Shown here piece after piece: positions 1-8,680 of a stretch of DNA of 44,636 bases (within the stretch, counting starts at the first letter, position 1; every line of letters begins with the position of its first letter). Where the stretch lies: IMG/VR virus record IMGVR_UViG_3300031521_000124, positions 1 to 44,636 of that record; one strand, written 5' to 3'. The stretch comes from a virus. The position numbers and the translations under genes were made by a program. Under the pieces are notes generated by a model. It worked only from the letters and a program-made list of their open reading frames with translations. It had not been told where the DNA came from and did not search any database.

Positions 1-143
1 CTGGAACTATAAAATATACAACAGTATTAGGTGATGTTGACAGTGATTCATTTCTAGCAGGTCAAGTATCAGAGTTTCGTGTTAAACGTGTTTGGCTTAA
101 CGGAACAGATGTTTCAGTAAATTACATAAGAATATTAGTTTAA
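1..143 (+). CDS. 3' end of a structural (probably tail/fibre) protein, truncated by window edge
   Basis: An open frame enters from the left edge (codons starting at position 3) and stops at TAA 141-143, giving about 46 C-terminal residues. The residues are beta-rich, with alternating hydrophobic and polar positions, and end in YIRILV. No domain can be named from this fragment. It is placed as structural only because the next two genes on the same strand, 3 nt and 17 nt apart, look like tail or fibre components. The true start lies outside the window. Confidence 0.6.
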   Translation, partial: GTIKYTTVLGDVDSDSFLAGQVSEFRVKRVWLNGTDVSVNYIRILV

Positions 144-146
144 ACT

Positions 147-416
147 ATGAGTATCACTAGAGAATTAGGAATGGCAATGGAGCAAAGAGTTCAATTTGGA
201 TCTCTTTTGAACTTATCACCATTGATATATAATGTTACTATTACTCCTGAAACAACATTTTCTTTTAATGTTTCAGCAATTATCGACACCAAAAATAAAC
301 CAGCAGTTGTAAGTATTGAATATGGTCTTACTACTGCTTATGGCTCAGAGGTTGTTGTTAATGAATCTCCTATCAATGGAATCAAAATAGTTACTGCTTT
401 GCTTTCTTTAAACTAA
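147..416 (+). CDS. Small Fn3-like structural protein (89 aa)
   Basis: The ATG lies 3 nt after the preceding stop, so the genes are probably cotranscribed. Residues 55-72 (VSIEYGLTTAYGSEVVV) match the Y-G-x-T-x-x-Y-G strand typical of fibronectin type III-like domains in Bacteroidetes phage and surface proteins. Similar wording recurs near the C-terminus of the neighbouring giant fibre. There is no signal peptide or membrane segment. A role as a virion decoration or fibre accessory protein is inferred from position. It might also be a piece of a once longer fibre gene. Function is not certain. Confidence 0.6.
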   Translation: MSITRELGMAMEQRVQFGSLLNLSPLIYNVTITPETTFSFNVSAIIDTKNKPAVVSIEYGLTTAYGSEVVVNESPINGIKIVTALLSLN

Positions 417-430
417 TTTAAACTACTATT

Positions 431-3400
431 ATGGCTGTATTTACAGGATTAGGAGCAGGAACAATTGGCGACCCTTATCAAATAACCACGTTAGCCCAAT
501 TTAAGACTATGGCGTTAGGTGCATTAATCAAAGACCCAGTGTTCACTGGTTCAGGATTGAACGATGCAGTCTCAAGCGGCGCATACACTGGAACTGACAC
601 TGCTAATGTCGACTTTACATTCAGAATAAGTGCAGCGGCATCCATAAAAACACACGCTAAGTACGATAATGGCACTGGATACGTCGTTGGCGATACTTTC
701 ACAATAAACGGAGGAAGCACACTTGCATTATGTACTGTAACACAAGTTGCAGGAAGTAGTGTTATTGCTTACACTTTGACATCTGCTGGCGCTGGCTACA
801 CTGTTGGTGATAACAAAGCCACGACAAATGTTACAGGAAATGGTTCAGGTTGCACAATCAGTGTACAATCAATTGTTGACTTATTTGCATGGAAGAAAGG
901 CGCAGGTGCTGAAACAATTGTAGCTATCACAGGTGCTGACATAACAATTGCCACTGGTTTGAAGATCAGGCATACTGCATTAGTTGGACATACATTAAAT
1001 GATACCTGGGTTGTAACATGTACCTTCGGTACGTACTACAAAATGATGAATGACATTGATTACGCGGCAGAAGCTACATTTGCACCATATTATTTCAATG
1101 CAAATTTGGATGGCAATGGCTTTGGCTTACTGAATCTGCCAATCGGAAATGGTGGCTTTGCAATCAAAGATGGAACTTATCTGAAGAACATAACTATACG
1201 GTATAATCGCAAGCATGCAACGCAAACTAACAACTTTGTATTGTATACACAAAATCGCACACTTGCAAATATAACATTAAGCAACATACATGTTCTAATA
1301 ACAGGCACTGCTAATGCATTAACAGCATTTGTTAATTCGTCAGATACGTTGGCTGCTTCATGTGTTGTAAATAATATTGCCATTGAAGGCAGCATAATCG
1401 GAACATTTCCTGGTACTGTCAATTGTTTAGTCGAGCATATCAAAGTTCTTAGGACAAACTTAGTTACAATTGGTGGCCCTAACGTTGCAATTATTGGCAC
1501 GCTTAATGGCAATATGAGTTATTGCCAAAACATAATACCATCTGTCATAAGCACAACACAGATTAACTCGTCGTATTTAGTCAACAATCTTGGTCCGAAT
1601 GTTCTGGTCAAAGAAAGTTTTGCTTTAGTGAATGCCGAGATAACTTATGCTACAGATGCTAATGCAACGCATGGCTTATTCAATTACCTGACAAATGTTG
1701 CTAACATTTCATCTGTTCAAGATTCATATTTCAAAGGTAATTTAGCAGTCAACAGAGGTGCAACTTTGTTAGGCAAAGCTGGCTACACATTTGGTGTCAT
1801 TCCAACGTTACACGTTAACAGGTGTTTTTCATCTGGAAATGTCAACACGCCAGCAAATGACAATCGGACAATTTTGCAACCTGAAAGTGCTAACAGTGCA
1901 ACATACTTAGCAAATAACTATTACAACAAAACTAAGATAACAAGCATAACGCCAAAAGACATTGCTGGTCAGCAAGTAGGTTTAACATCAGCACAATTTG
2001 TTGACACAGCCAATTTCAATACTTGGGACTTCGCTACCATTTGGGCGATGGGCTCTGATGGCCCTGTTTTACGTAACAATCCAGTGTATGCCTTTGAATC
2101 AGATATGCGATCACTTAACGTACAATCTGTAACAAGGAACTCGCCATCTTCTATAACTGCATTGCTTTCAACAACCTGGGAATTTGATGTGTACGGTTTA
2201 GAAGTATCATTAGATGGAACCATAATATACGATGTTACTGGTGTTCTGTCAAACAACGTTACTTTGGATGATGCCAAAGATGGCTTGTACACATTGAAGG
2301 CTTATTGGCTTGATTCAGGTGTTAAGTATTATGCAAATACTACAACATATCAGCATTATTGCATGAATGCAGCTTACACCGAAACAACTGTTGCGGTAGA
2401 TAGTCAAACAGCACTAGCAGGAACTGTTGATGCTAACCTTGTACACGGAAGTTGCATATACAATGGTTATGTTTACGGAAGTACAAGGAATAAGCAATTT
2501 CCTACGCAGCCTGGATGCATTGTAAAAGCGCCATTAGCAAATCTAGCAGCATTTGTTAACTATCCTATCTGGATTACATCCGAAGGCGTAGGAAAATCAA
2601 GCGACATGGATCAAATTATTGAGCTTGGCGGATACCTTTATGCTTTATCAGCTAGTGATGAAAGTGGCAGTGTTAGTGGATGTTCTCTGATTCAATTTAA
2701 TACCTCTACAAATGATTACAAAGTTTTTTCACTAGGACCCTATAATAAAGGTGCACCTATTTTCACGGACGGAGCATATCTGTATATAACTTACCAAGCA
2801 CACACTATAAAGGTTGATCCTGCAGACTTTATTGCGATTGATACGAAGTTCAATACTTATGGATCATTTGCCTATACTGTGATAGGTTCTTATGATCATA
2901 ATTCGCAAGGTGGTCATATCTTAGGTGGCTATCCTGATGATTGTAAAGGGTATATCCACTCGGCATGTGCAGATGATCAATTCATATACTTAGCATTCAC
3001 GACAAGAGGAAACTTATTAACAGATAACAGCGGTTACGCTGTAACTTTGAACAAATCAATGCATGAATTGCATAAAGTCAACAAAGCAACAATGCTTGCT
3101 GATTCATGGATATCAATACCTAAAGCAACTGATGACATGAGCCAAACAGGTACACATTTGTATATGGGTGTTGAAGTACAAGCAGGTGCTGACATAAGAA
3201 CATTTGGTTACGGATGGAGTATAAGTGCTGTTCGTAAATCAGATTTAGCATTGACAGGCTTGCCTAAAGGGCATTCTACTGATAATCCACCTACAATTCA
3301 ATCATACGGAACCTTGGTTTTCGGTAATTATTTGTTTGACATACGTACAAATCAAAGGACACATGTCATAGACATTACAAATGTTGATGCTTGGTCACCA

Positions 3401-3943
3401 ACAGAACCAATAGCAAAAAGGACATTAGCTTGCATTAAATATACTTACTTAGGTGCAGAATTGACATCTACCCCTAACGAAATATTGTTGGCACCATCAG
3501 GCAAATTCTACATGTTTTTGTGGTCATCACCATCTTCCGTGGTACAAACTGATATTCCTATTGCATTGAATTTCTTTGCAATACCAACTGTTGACACAAT
3601 GAACACCGAATATAGCGAATTGGCAATACAATTAGTAGGCTATGTACTTAACGACGGTGGCAAACCTATCATAAGTCGTGGCTTTAAATGGGGTACAGCA
3701 TTCGATGCACTCACTAACACTTTAACAAGTGGTGAGACTACAACAACCTTTAATGCGATACTTATGGGATTAACTCCTGGCACATACTTCTACCAAGCAT
3801 ATGCTATTAATAGTGAAGGGGAAGGCTACTCAGCAGTTAAGAGTTTTACATTACAGGATTACCACTGGAGGATTAAAGTTGTCAGTAATAATAAATCAAC
3901 TTATAGTTCTGATAATTTAGTTACCTCATTTAAAAATAATTAA
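431..3943 (+). CDS. Giant tail fibre / receptor-binding adhesin (1170 aa)
   Basis: This is the largest gene in the window. The N-terminus (GAGTIGDPYQITTLAQFKTM) is the G-x-G-x-x-x-D-P-Y-x-I entry motif that opens GLUG-like beta-helix adhesins of Bacteroidetes and their phages. Residues about 78-145 carry two related Y-x-V-G-D strands, which look like an internal repeat. Residues about 200-500 are N/T/I-rich and suit a beta-helix. Residues about 700-1040 are aromatic- and Gly-rich with propeller-like strands. Residues about 1075-1155 form an Fn3-like domain (RGFKWG, LTPGTYFYQAYAINSEGEGYS). There is no signal peptide, as expected for a virion protein. It probably binds a host surface glycan; the exact receptor cannot be read from sequence. 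Ends in TAA. Confidence 0.75.
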   Translation: MAVFTGLGAGTIGDPYQITTLAQFKTMALGALIKDPVFTGSGLNDAVSSGAYTGTDTANVDFTFRISAAASIKTHAKYDNGTGYVVGDTFTINGGSTLALCTVTQVAGSSVIAYTLTSAGAGYTVGDNKATTNVTGNGSGCTISVQSIVDLFAWKKGAGAETIVAITGADITIATGLKIRHTALVGHTLNDTWVVTCTFGTYYKMMNDIDYAAEATFAPYYFNANLDGNGFGLLNLPIGNGGFAIKDGTYLKNITIRYNRKHATQTNNFVLYTQNRTLANITLSNIHVLITGTANALTAFVNSSDTLAASCVVNNIAIEGSIIGTFPGTVNCLVEHIKVLRTNLVTIGGPNVAIIGTLNGNMSYCQNIIPSVISTTQINSSYLVNNLGPNVLVKESFALVNAEITYATDANATHGLFNYLTNVANISSVQDSYFKGNLAVNRGATLLGKAGYTFGVIPTLHVNRCFSSGNVNTPANDNRTILQPESANSATYLANNYYNKTKITSITPKDIAGQQVGLTSAQFVDTANFNTWDFATIWAMGSDGPVLRNNPVYAFESDMRSLNVQSVTRNSPSSITALLSTTWEFDVYGLEVSLDGTIIYDVTGVLSNNVTLDDAKDGLYTLKAYWLDSGVKYYANTTTYQHYCMNAAYTETTVAVDSQTALAGTVDANLVHGSCIYNGYVYGSTRNKQFPTQPGCIVKAPLANLAAFVNYPIWITSEGVGKSSDMDQIIELGGYLYALSASDESGSVSGCSLIQFNTSTNDYKVFSLGPYNKGAPIFTDGAYLYITYQAHTIKVDPADFIAIDTKFNTYGSFAYTVIGSYDHNSQGGHILGGYPDDCKGYIHSACADDQFIYLAFTTRGNLLTDNSGYAVTLNKSMHELHKVNKATMLADSWISIPKATDDMSQTGTHLYMGVEVQAGADIRTFGYGWSISAVRKSDLALTGLPKGHSTDNPPTIQSYGTLVFGNYLFDIRTNQRTHVIDITNVDAWSPTEPIAKRTLACIKYTYLGAELTSTPNEILLAPSGKFYMFLWSSPSSVVQTDIPIALNFFAIPTVDTMNTEYSELAIQLVGYVLNDGGKPIISRGFKWGTAFDALTNTLTSGETTTTFNAILMGLTPGTYFYQAYAINSEGEGYSAVKSFTLQDYHWRIKVVSNNKSTYSSDNLVTSFKNN

Positions 3944-3972
3944 AGTCGGTATCTTACATAAATTCCCGTAGA

Positions 3973-4004
3973 TTTTTTTCTATCGGAATTTGTTGTTATA
4001 TTTG
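3973..4004 (+). promoter_or_regulatory. Bacteroidetes-type promoter, near-leaderless
   Basis: A T-run followed by CTATC, 12 nt, then TATATTTG (3997-4004), which fits the known Bacteroidetes -7 consensus TAnnTTTG. The ATG of the phosphatase starts at 4009, only 4 nt after the TTTG. Transcription starting a few bases after the box would give essentially no 5' leader. Five copies with the same layout occur on the minus strand (18.5, 21.1, 23.1, 26.4 and 28.2 kb). An inverted repeat AATTCC...GGAATT spans the T-run and may also end the fibre transcript. Confidence 0.65.
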
Positions 4005-4008
4005 CACT

Positions 4009-4737
4009 ATGATAAATATACTAATAATACCTGATGTACATGGAGAAAAATCTTGGAAAATTCCAGCAGATGCAGCAATTTTAGCAGGGAAAAAAATCAT
4101 ATTTCTTGGTGATTATGCAGATGGATATGATATTACATCTAATGAATGCATAGCTAATTTAAAGCAAATTATTCTTTTAAAACGGATGCACCCTAAATTA
4201 GTTACTCTACTTTTAGGTAATCATGATTTTGCTTATGTTTTCAATGAAATGGGAACTTCGGGATTCGATCCTCTTGCGGCATTCGATTATTATCAAGTAT
4301 TTCAAAAAAATTGGAGTTTATTTGATTTAGCCTGGGGATATACAAACGAAGATGGAAAATACACGCTATTTACACATGCTGGGTTAACCAAAAGTTTTTA
4401 TAAAAGTATTCTATGGGAAATAGAAGACGAAAATAGTAAATTACACAGACTTTTAAAGGATGTTGATTTTTCAATTCTTCCATTACATGAATTGCTCAAT
4501 TATATTAAAGATGATAATGATCTTTTATGGGAAATAGGTAGAGCTCGCAATGGATATTATTTATCAGGGAGCATTGTATGGGCAGATAAATCTGAATTAC
4601 TTAGAGAACCTTATCCGGGAATTAATCAAGTAGTAGGACATACTTGTGGATATTCAATCGATATACAAATAAGAAATGGTAATACACTATATTTTACTGA
4701 TAATCTATATAGGCTTCCATTATCCATAACATTATAG
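4009..4737 (+). CDS. Metallophosphoesterase (PP2A/calcineurin-like), 242 aa
   Basis: Motifs of the PPP-type metallophosphoesterase fold appear in order: PDVHG (about residues 8-12, metal-binding D-x-H), GDYADG (about 34-39), GNHD (about 72-75), THAGL (about 123-127) and VGHTCG (about 209-214). All expected metal ligands are present, so it is probably active. Substrates could be phosphoproteins, nucleotides or RNA ends; none can be chosen from sequence. No signal peptide, so cytosolic. It is expressed from its own promoter with the TATATTTG box 4 nt before the ATG. The stop is TAG, one of several in this phage; suppression would add about 20 residues. A second, unrelated phosphoesterase lies at 18.5 kb. 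Confidence 0.85.
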   Translation: MINILIIPDVHGEKSWKIPADAAILAGKKIIFLGDYADGYDITSNECIANLKQIILLKRMHPKLVTLLLGNHDFAYVFNEMGTSGFDPLAAFDYYQVFQKNWSLFDLAWGYTNEDGKYTLFTHAGLTKSFYKSILWEIEDENSKLHRLLKDVDFSILPLHELLNYIKDDNDLLWEIGRARNGYYLSGSIVWADKSELLREPYPGINQVVGHTCGYSIDIQIRNGNTLYFTDNLYRLPLSITL

Positions 4738-4783
4738 CAAAAATATTTTTTTCCGTCAAATAAAAGTTATATCAATCAAATAG

Positions 4784-4912
4784 AAACAGAAAAAATATAA
4801 TGCAGATAATAATCGTAAAATACTTAGGAAAGGCTTCGACCTAATAACTTCTTTTCGCAATGAAAACCAAACAAATCCTGATTTAATCAAACAAGCTCAG
4901 AATTTTTTATGA
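4784..4912 (+). pseudogene. Small ORF lacking a start codon, coupled to the lipoprotein gene
   Basis: A 42-codon frame runs from 4784 to TGA 4910-4912 and overlaps the ATG of the lipoprotein gene as ATGA, the overlap style used by real gene pairs here. The peptide has a natural composition (for example KGFDLITSFRNENQTNPDLI). No ATG, GTG or TTG start exists in this frame; the codon just before it is TAG (4781-4783), so the reading would begin TAG AAA CAG AAA. It could be a gene that lost its start, a gene with a non-standard start, or chance. A weak promoter-like T-run with CCGTC lies at 4744-4757, but its -7 box is poor. Confidence 0.35.
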
Positions 4913-5394
4913 AAAATATATTTTTTATCATTTGTTTAGCTCTTTTATTCTCAAGTTGTGCCAAAGAGCCAATTACTAATGTGCAGACTGTTTCAACTTC
5001 TAGTTATATAGGAGAATGGCATGGCCCAATTGATTATAATCTTAACACTGATGTAATTCATAGAGATAATGATTATCGTCAAATTGAACAAATTAATTCT
5101 GAGTATTTAACTGCATATTGGTTTTTTGTTCCGAAAATGTGGACAAATATGTATTTCACAAATAATACTTATTCTATTAGAGCGGTATCTACACAGGATG
5201 GTTTTTGTAATGGCAAAACAAATAAATGGGTATTTGTTTTTACGGGAACTGGCACGCTTAGTAATGATACATTAGTTGAAAGTGGAGATGTGGAAGATTT
5301 TTACTACGAAGATAGTGTATTAATTTTACATCAAACGGGCAAGTGGAAAGCAAGAATGACAAAATTTATTTCAGGTAGAATTTTAATTAAATAA
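4909..5394 (+). CDS. Phage-encoded lipoprotein, lipocalin-like (161 aa)
   Basis: The N-terminus has Lys2, a hydrophobic stretch and the lipobox LFSSC, so Cys17 should be lipidated after signal peptidase II cleavage. The next residues (AKEP) are neutral or acidic. The mature part has a G-E-W-H-G start and alternating beta strands with several Trp and Tyr, resembling the small lipocalin-like lipoproteins common in Bacteroidetes. The likely place is the host cell envelope. A superinfection-exclusion or envelope-modifying role is possible but is inference only. Its start overlaps the stop of the preceding start-less ORF, and the next gene follows after 1 nt. Confidence 0.7.
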   Translation: MKNIFFIICLALLFSSCAKEPITNVQTVSTSSYIGEWHGPIDYNLNTDVIHRDNDYRQIEQINSEYLTAYWFFVPKMWTNMYFTNNTYSIRAVSTQDGFCNGKTNKWVFVFTGTGTLSNDTLVESGDVEDFYYEDSVLILHQTGKWKARMTKFISGRILIK

Positions 5395-5395
5395 A

Positions 5396-5623
5396 ATGGA
5401 ATATACTCAACAAGAAATTAACATAGCCCTTAAAAAAATTAAGGAGATGGATCATTATACAATGTGTTATATTTGGCGTAAATCTCCTCCGGGCGCGCAA
5501 ATTTATTTTCGAAATGATTTGCCCACAAGTAAGGCATTTATAGAAAGATTATTTACACATTTTGGTGGATTTACTCCTGAGATAAGCAAAAGTTTAGGAT
5601 GGAATGATGAACTATCAAGCTAA
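5396..5623 (+). CDS. Hypothetical protein (75 aa)
   Basis: The ATG is 1 nt after the TAA of the lipoprotein gene, so the pair is probably translated together. The protein begins with a helix (YTQQEINIALKKIKEMD), followed by a Trp-Arg-Lys segment and a Phe/Gly-rich end. There are no Cys pairs, membrane segments or recognisable catalytic motifs. The terminator at 5641-5668 closes the transcript 17 nt downstream. I do not recognise a named family. Confidence 0.6.
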   Translation: MEYTQQEINIALKKIKEMDHYTMCYIWRKSPPGAQIYFRNDLPTSKAFIERLFTHFGGFTPEISKSLGWNDELSS

Positions 5624-5640
5624 ACAATTTTTATTGCAAA

Positions 5641-5668
5641 AAAAAAGACTCTTAAAAGAGTCTTTTTT
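5641..5668. terminator. Strong bidirectional intrinsic terminator
   Basis: Perfect inverted repeat: AAAAAAGACTCTT (5641-5653) and its exact complement (5656-5668), giving a hairpin flanked by A- and T-runs on both strands. It lies between two convergent genes, one ending at 5623 (+) and one at 5675 (-), and should stop both. Confidence 0.9.
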
Positions 5669-5674
5669 GTGTGT

Positions 5675-5896
5675 TTACATATTCAATTCTGCTAACAAAT
5701 CTTTTAATAGTTGAACTGGAATTGACGTTCGTTCAGAACCTCGTCCACCAAATCCATAATCCCAATTGAATTCTATTTCAATATCTTCTCCTTGTTTTAA
5801 GGTGATTTGAAATTCTTCTTGTCTACGTTTATCGGTTATCCAAGTTTCATCTCTGAAATCTGGCTCCCATTTATGTTTTTCTATTTCAAGTGACAT
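5675..5896 (-). CDS. Hypothetical acidic protein (73 aa)
   Basis: Charged protein rich in Glu and Asp, with a Trp-x-x-D repeat-like N-terminus and a Gly/Arg stretch (YGFGGRGSERTS) near residue 50, ending in a short amphipathic helix. There is no membrane segment or known motif. It follows the frameshifted gene at 5899-6113 by 2 nt, so it is probably the last gene of a minus-strand operon ending at the terminator at 5641-5668. Function unknown. Confidence 0.6.
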   Translation of the reverse strand: MSLEIEKHKWEPDFRDETWITDKRRQEEFQITLKQGEDIEIEFNWDYGFGGRGSERTSIPVQLLKDLLAELNM

Positions 5897-5898
5897 TT

Positions 5899-6113
5899 TT
5901 AATAATTATTTAGTTTCTTCCATTCGGTGTAATCTTTATTTAAACGAGCTGATTCTGTTTTCATATCGATAAATTTTAAGTTTACTCCTTCATTATATTT
6001 TTTTGCAAATTCTTCATCTAAAGCTATACTCTTACACTTTCAATTGGATGTTCTTCTTGAAATTTTACAAGTTTTTCATATTCAATTTGCATGCATTCTA
6101 AAACTGTTTCCAT
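5899..6113 (-). pseudogene. Small gene broken by a one-base frameshift
   Basis: The frame starts at ATG 6113 and gives a 29-residue helical peptide (METVLECMQIEYEKL...) before TAG. Just before that stop the downstream frame (-1) continues as SIALDEEFAKKYNEG... to TAA 5899-5901, with charged helical character that fits the first part. One extra A at the GTAAGAG site (about 6029) would restore a roughly 71-residue protein. It could be true decay, an assembly indel or a recoding site, but no classic slippery heptamer is visible. Spacing to both neighbours is tight. Function unknown. Confidence 0.55.
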
Positions 6114-6122
6114 CTCGATACA

Positions 6123-6575
6123 TTATTTTGCGTTAATAGTAATCCATTTACCTTCATTTGAAAACCATAGATAGGGCTTCGTGATGTCATCCTGCCATTC
6201 ATATTGACTATAGAATTCAATATCTTTTTGTAATAATCTTGAGCGATGAGAAGAATGAAAAGGCTCATATCCTAACCACTTTGGCATTTCAGGTTCGTTA
6301 ACTATAAATTTCTTCATTGTATTGTTATAGCCTCTTTTAACCCACTCATCTATGCAGGCATTCATATACATGCCTAATGCTTCTGGGTAATCCCACCACA
6401 TTTTTGTTATTGGATGATTAATTAGACTTTTTCTTTGAGATAGGCCCTTTTTCGTAGGCAATCCAAAAATAGCATCCAATATTTGGCGTGCTTCGACACG
6501 CTGTTTTCCTAATCTCTTATAATCGAGAGATTCTGCTGATTTTTTAAAATCAGGAAATGGTAAAAAAGTTTGCAT
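6123..6575 (-). CDS. MSMEG_6728 / pyrimidine-dimer glycosylase-like protein (150 aa)
   Basis: The N-terminus (MQTFLPFPDFKKSAESLDYK, then RLGKQRVEARQIL) is the signature of the MSMEG_6728 family, which is related to T4 endonuclease V type pyrimidine-dimer DNA glycosylases. NHPITKMWWDYPEALGMYM and EWVKRGY also match that family. In characterised relatives an N-terminal Thr or Arg region takes part in glycosylase chemistry; whether this member is active is unknown. A role in phage DNA repair is inferred. It starts 9 nt downstream of the homing endonuclease stop and is followed by the frameshifted small gene. Confidence 0.7.
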   Translation of the reverse strand: MQTFLPFPDFKKSAESLDYKRLGKQRVEARQILDAIFGLPTKKGLSQRKSLINHPITKMWWDYPEALGMYMNACIDEWVKRGYNNTMKKFIVNEPEMPKWLGYEPFHSSHRSRLLQKDIEFYSQYEWQDDITKPYLWFSNEGKWITINAK

Positions 6576-6584
6576 CTTTTTATT

Positions 6585-8450
6585 TTATATGATATTTTTA
6601 GGAAAAGTTCTTTCGTATTTCATATTTCCGGTTCCCCAGATTTTAACAAACCCTCGATCTCTCATTATTTCATCTTCTGTTTTATTGATATCATACCCTG
6701 CCTTTACTAATTTATGTTTCATAAAATTACTTCTATGTTGTTTTAAATTATTTTTATACCACCAGTAATTCAATCCAGTATGCCCCTTAGATATAAATCC
6801 AAGAGTTTCATAAAAACTCCCATCTGATATATCACATGACGCGTAACTTAAAATTGTTCCCGGTTCATATATTTTTATAAAGTGAGTTAACAATTTAGAT
6901 GCTCCGCCCACAACTGATGTTTCTAATTTATTACAAAAACGAAGAAGCTCGTAATCTTTTAAAGATGCTGATTTTGAACGCAAAACCATGCGTTTTTTAC
7001 CAAAAGTCATAAGAGACACAAGTTCTTCATTATAATATAATCCTAAATTTATTGAAGATGGACAGGCGCCTTGTAAATGATTCTCATTAAGAAATGTAGT
7101 CTTATCATCATTTGAAACATTTTTTATTGTGCACTTTCTTGCATAAATTTTAATATCAAGTAAACCTAATTTAGCTTTAATAATTGATTTAATGATATTT
7201 TGCTTCAAATTCCAATCATCTTCCCAAATATACAATAGAGAAATATTATTCTCATTACACAATTTCCATTTTTTGAAATGTTCGTCTTTTGTTCTATTAA
7301 ATTCATTATGCCAATAGAGGCCATTGAACTCAATTCCAATTTTCTTCGAAGGAATAAAAATATCGAGTTCTTTACCAAGGGTTCGATATGATTGTTTAGC
7401 ATCTGGAAAGTGAGTTCGTACCCACTTAAATATGATATTTTCTTGTGATGAGACAGTAATTGAATTTAAATGTTTTTCACAATACATATTATAATTTGTC
7501 TTAGAATAACAAAAATTTACCTCTTCATTACAATCTTTATGTGAGCATTTATTTTTTGTAGACAAATTGTGCTTAAATAAAAAAACTTTTTCGCTCCATA
7601 TTAAATCATCATATTTTTTAGAAAATTGAGTAATTGCTTTAAATAATTCAGGATAAATTCGATAGATAATTTTTTCATTTGACCCCTTTGTGTTTAAGGA
7701 ATTTAAAAGTTTTAATTGTTCATCATAATTCAAATTTTCAAATTGATCTATATAGGATTCTTTACATTGATCACATAATAAATATTTCTTTTCATTGAGA
7801 TTGTCACTATGAAGCTCATATAATTTATTAAGATTCCATTTTTTTATAACAACGTTTCCGTGTTGGCAATAGTCATGCACTGACGCGTTTGAGCCTTGTA
7901 ACGTAACTTTATAATTTAATGCAGCATATCTATTTTCATATAATTCTGTATTAACTTTTTCATGATGATCATGTAAAATTCGTGTATAGTGTCCAGATTC
8001 TTTTAAAAAATTGCTTTTACACTTACCAGGGCAAAATTGTGGCACAACATCTTTAGTATACACGATTTGAATATCTTGACCACAATATTTACAAACAGGA
8101 AGTGTTCGCAAATTATTCTTAAACATATACACGCTCAAAAACCAATTATTGATATGGAGATGTTTAGTAAAACTACAAATTCCCGCATATAATTCTGGAT
8201 GTGTTGCATAAATCAATTCTTTGCCAGGTTTTTTAATACTTAATAGATCTTTTATTAGAATATCATAATCATAAATAAGATTATCGTTTAATGAAGCCTC
8301 ATCTAAACAATATTTGCATAATAAAAACTTTTTGGTGTATATATCATTACCATATTTTAATAACATTGCTTTAAAAGAAACACTCCACATGACAGCATCG
8401 CCATGTTTGCAATAATCTGGTATTGTTGTTTTATTTTTAGTTGATTGCAC
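6585..8450 (-). CDS. Homing endonuclease, VSR-like nuclease plus C-terminal domain (621 aa)
   Basis: The N-terminal half has repeated Cys-rich modules (C-x2-C at about residues 45-48, 117-120, 213-216) that look like zinc-binding DNA readers. Residues about 360-385 (LDIFIPSKKIGIEFNGLYWH) form the E/D...E-F-N-G-x-Y-W-H core of VSR-like (EDxHD) homing endonucleases such as I-Bth0305I. A conserved C-terminal domain follows (ARKC, NHLQGACPSS, LMTFGKKR, ELLRFC, VVGGASKL). The start is GTG (8448-8450). It is paralogous over the last 300 residues to the + strand gene at 13039, and the pair flanks the capsid genes. It probably cuts a related phage genome to spread itself. Confidence 0.8.
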   Translation of the reverse strand: MQSTKNKTTIPDYCKHGDAVMWSVSFKAMLLKYGNDIYTKKFLLCKYCLDEASLNDNLIYDYDILIKDLLSIKKPGKELIYATHPELYAGICSFTKHLHINNWFLSVYMFKNNLRTLPVCKYCGQDIQIVYTKDVVPQFCPGKCKSNFLKESGHYTRILHDHHEKVNTELYENRYAALNYKVTLQGSNASVHDYCQHGNVVIKKWNLNKLYELHSDNLNEKKYLLCDQCKESYIDQFENLNYDEQLKLLNSLNTKGSNEKIIYRIYPELFKAITQFSKKYDDLIWSEKVFLFKHNLSTKNKCSHKDCNEEVNFCYSKTNYNMYCEKHLNSITVSSQENIIFKWVRTHFPDAKQSYRTLGKELDIFIPSKKIGIEFNGLYWHNEFNRTKDEHFKKWKLCNENNISLLYIWEDDWNLKQNIIKSIIKAKLGLLDIKIYARKCTIKNVSNDDKTTFLNENHLQGACPSSINLGLYYNEELVSLMTFGKKRMVLRSKSASLKDYELLRFCNKLETSVVGGASKLLTHFIKIYEPGTILSYASCDISDGSFYETLGFISKGHTGLNYWWYKNNLKQHRSNFMKHKLVKAGYDINKTEDEIMRDRGFVKIWGTGNMKYERTFPKNII

Positions 8451-8467
8451 TTTAAATATCTTTTAAT

Positions 8468-8572
8468 TTATATATCATTTTTGTAAATAGTTTCATTTCT
8501 ATTTACATTTCTTAATTTATAGTTAATAATAAGCTTTAAAAGTAAGGCTGGTAAACTTTTCTTTGCATCCAT
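8468..8572 (-). CDS. Possible 34-aa peptide upstream of the homing endonuclease
   Basis: An ATG at 8570-8572 opens a 34-codon frame ending in TAA 8468-8470, 17 nt before the GTG of the endonuclease gene. The peptide starts MDAKKSLPALLLKLIINYKL and is basic with one hydrophobic helix. Its 3' part contains a perfect 8-bp hairpin (GTAAATAG at 8483-8490 and CTATTTAC at 8499-8506). Either the peptide is real, or this is simply the structured leader of the endonuclease mRNA; the hairpin could hold down endonuclease expression. The evidence is weak. The remainder to 8650 holds no gene I can support. Confidence 0.25.
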   Translation of the reverse strand: MDAKKSLPALLLKLIINYKLRNVNRNETIYKNDI

Positions 8573-8653
8573 ATAACAACATAGGATATATTGATGTTAA
8601 AAATCTGTTATAAAACATATGCATTAGGTAGTATAGTTATTAACTAGTCCTTT

Positions 8654-8667
8654 AATATATACTAAAA
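8654..8667 (+). promoter_or_regulatory. Candidate phage late promoter box
   Basis: AATATATACTAAAA lies 13 nt before the ATG of the protease-scaffold gene. The same word with one variable base occurs at 14808-14821 and 39635-39648, also before + strand genes, and a partial form sits at 13014-13027. It does not match the TAnnTTTG host-type promoter. The AT-rich single box recalls T4 late promoters (TATAAATA). Inference from recurrence and position only. Confidence 0.4.
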
Positions 8668-8680
8668 ATAAAAGTTAATT

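Noticed and set aside
478-2292. Antisense open frames under the fibre gene
   Set aside because: They lie fully within the fibre coding sequence, have low-complexity composition typical of shadow frames, and lack neighbours or start signals.
4744-4770. Seventh copy of the shared promoter
   Set aside because: The T-run and CCGTC match, but the -7 box (TATATCAA or TATCAATC) lacks the conserved TTTG, so I do not list it.
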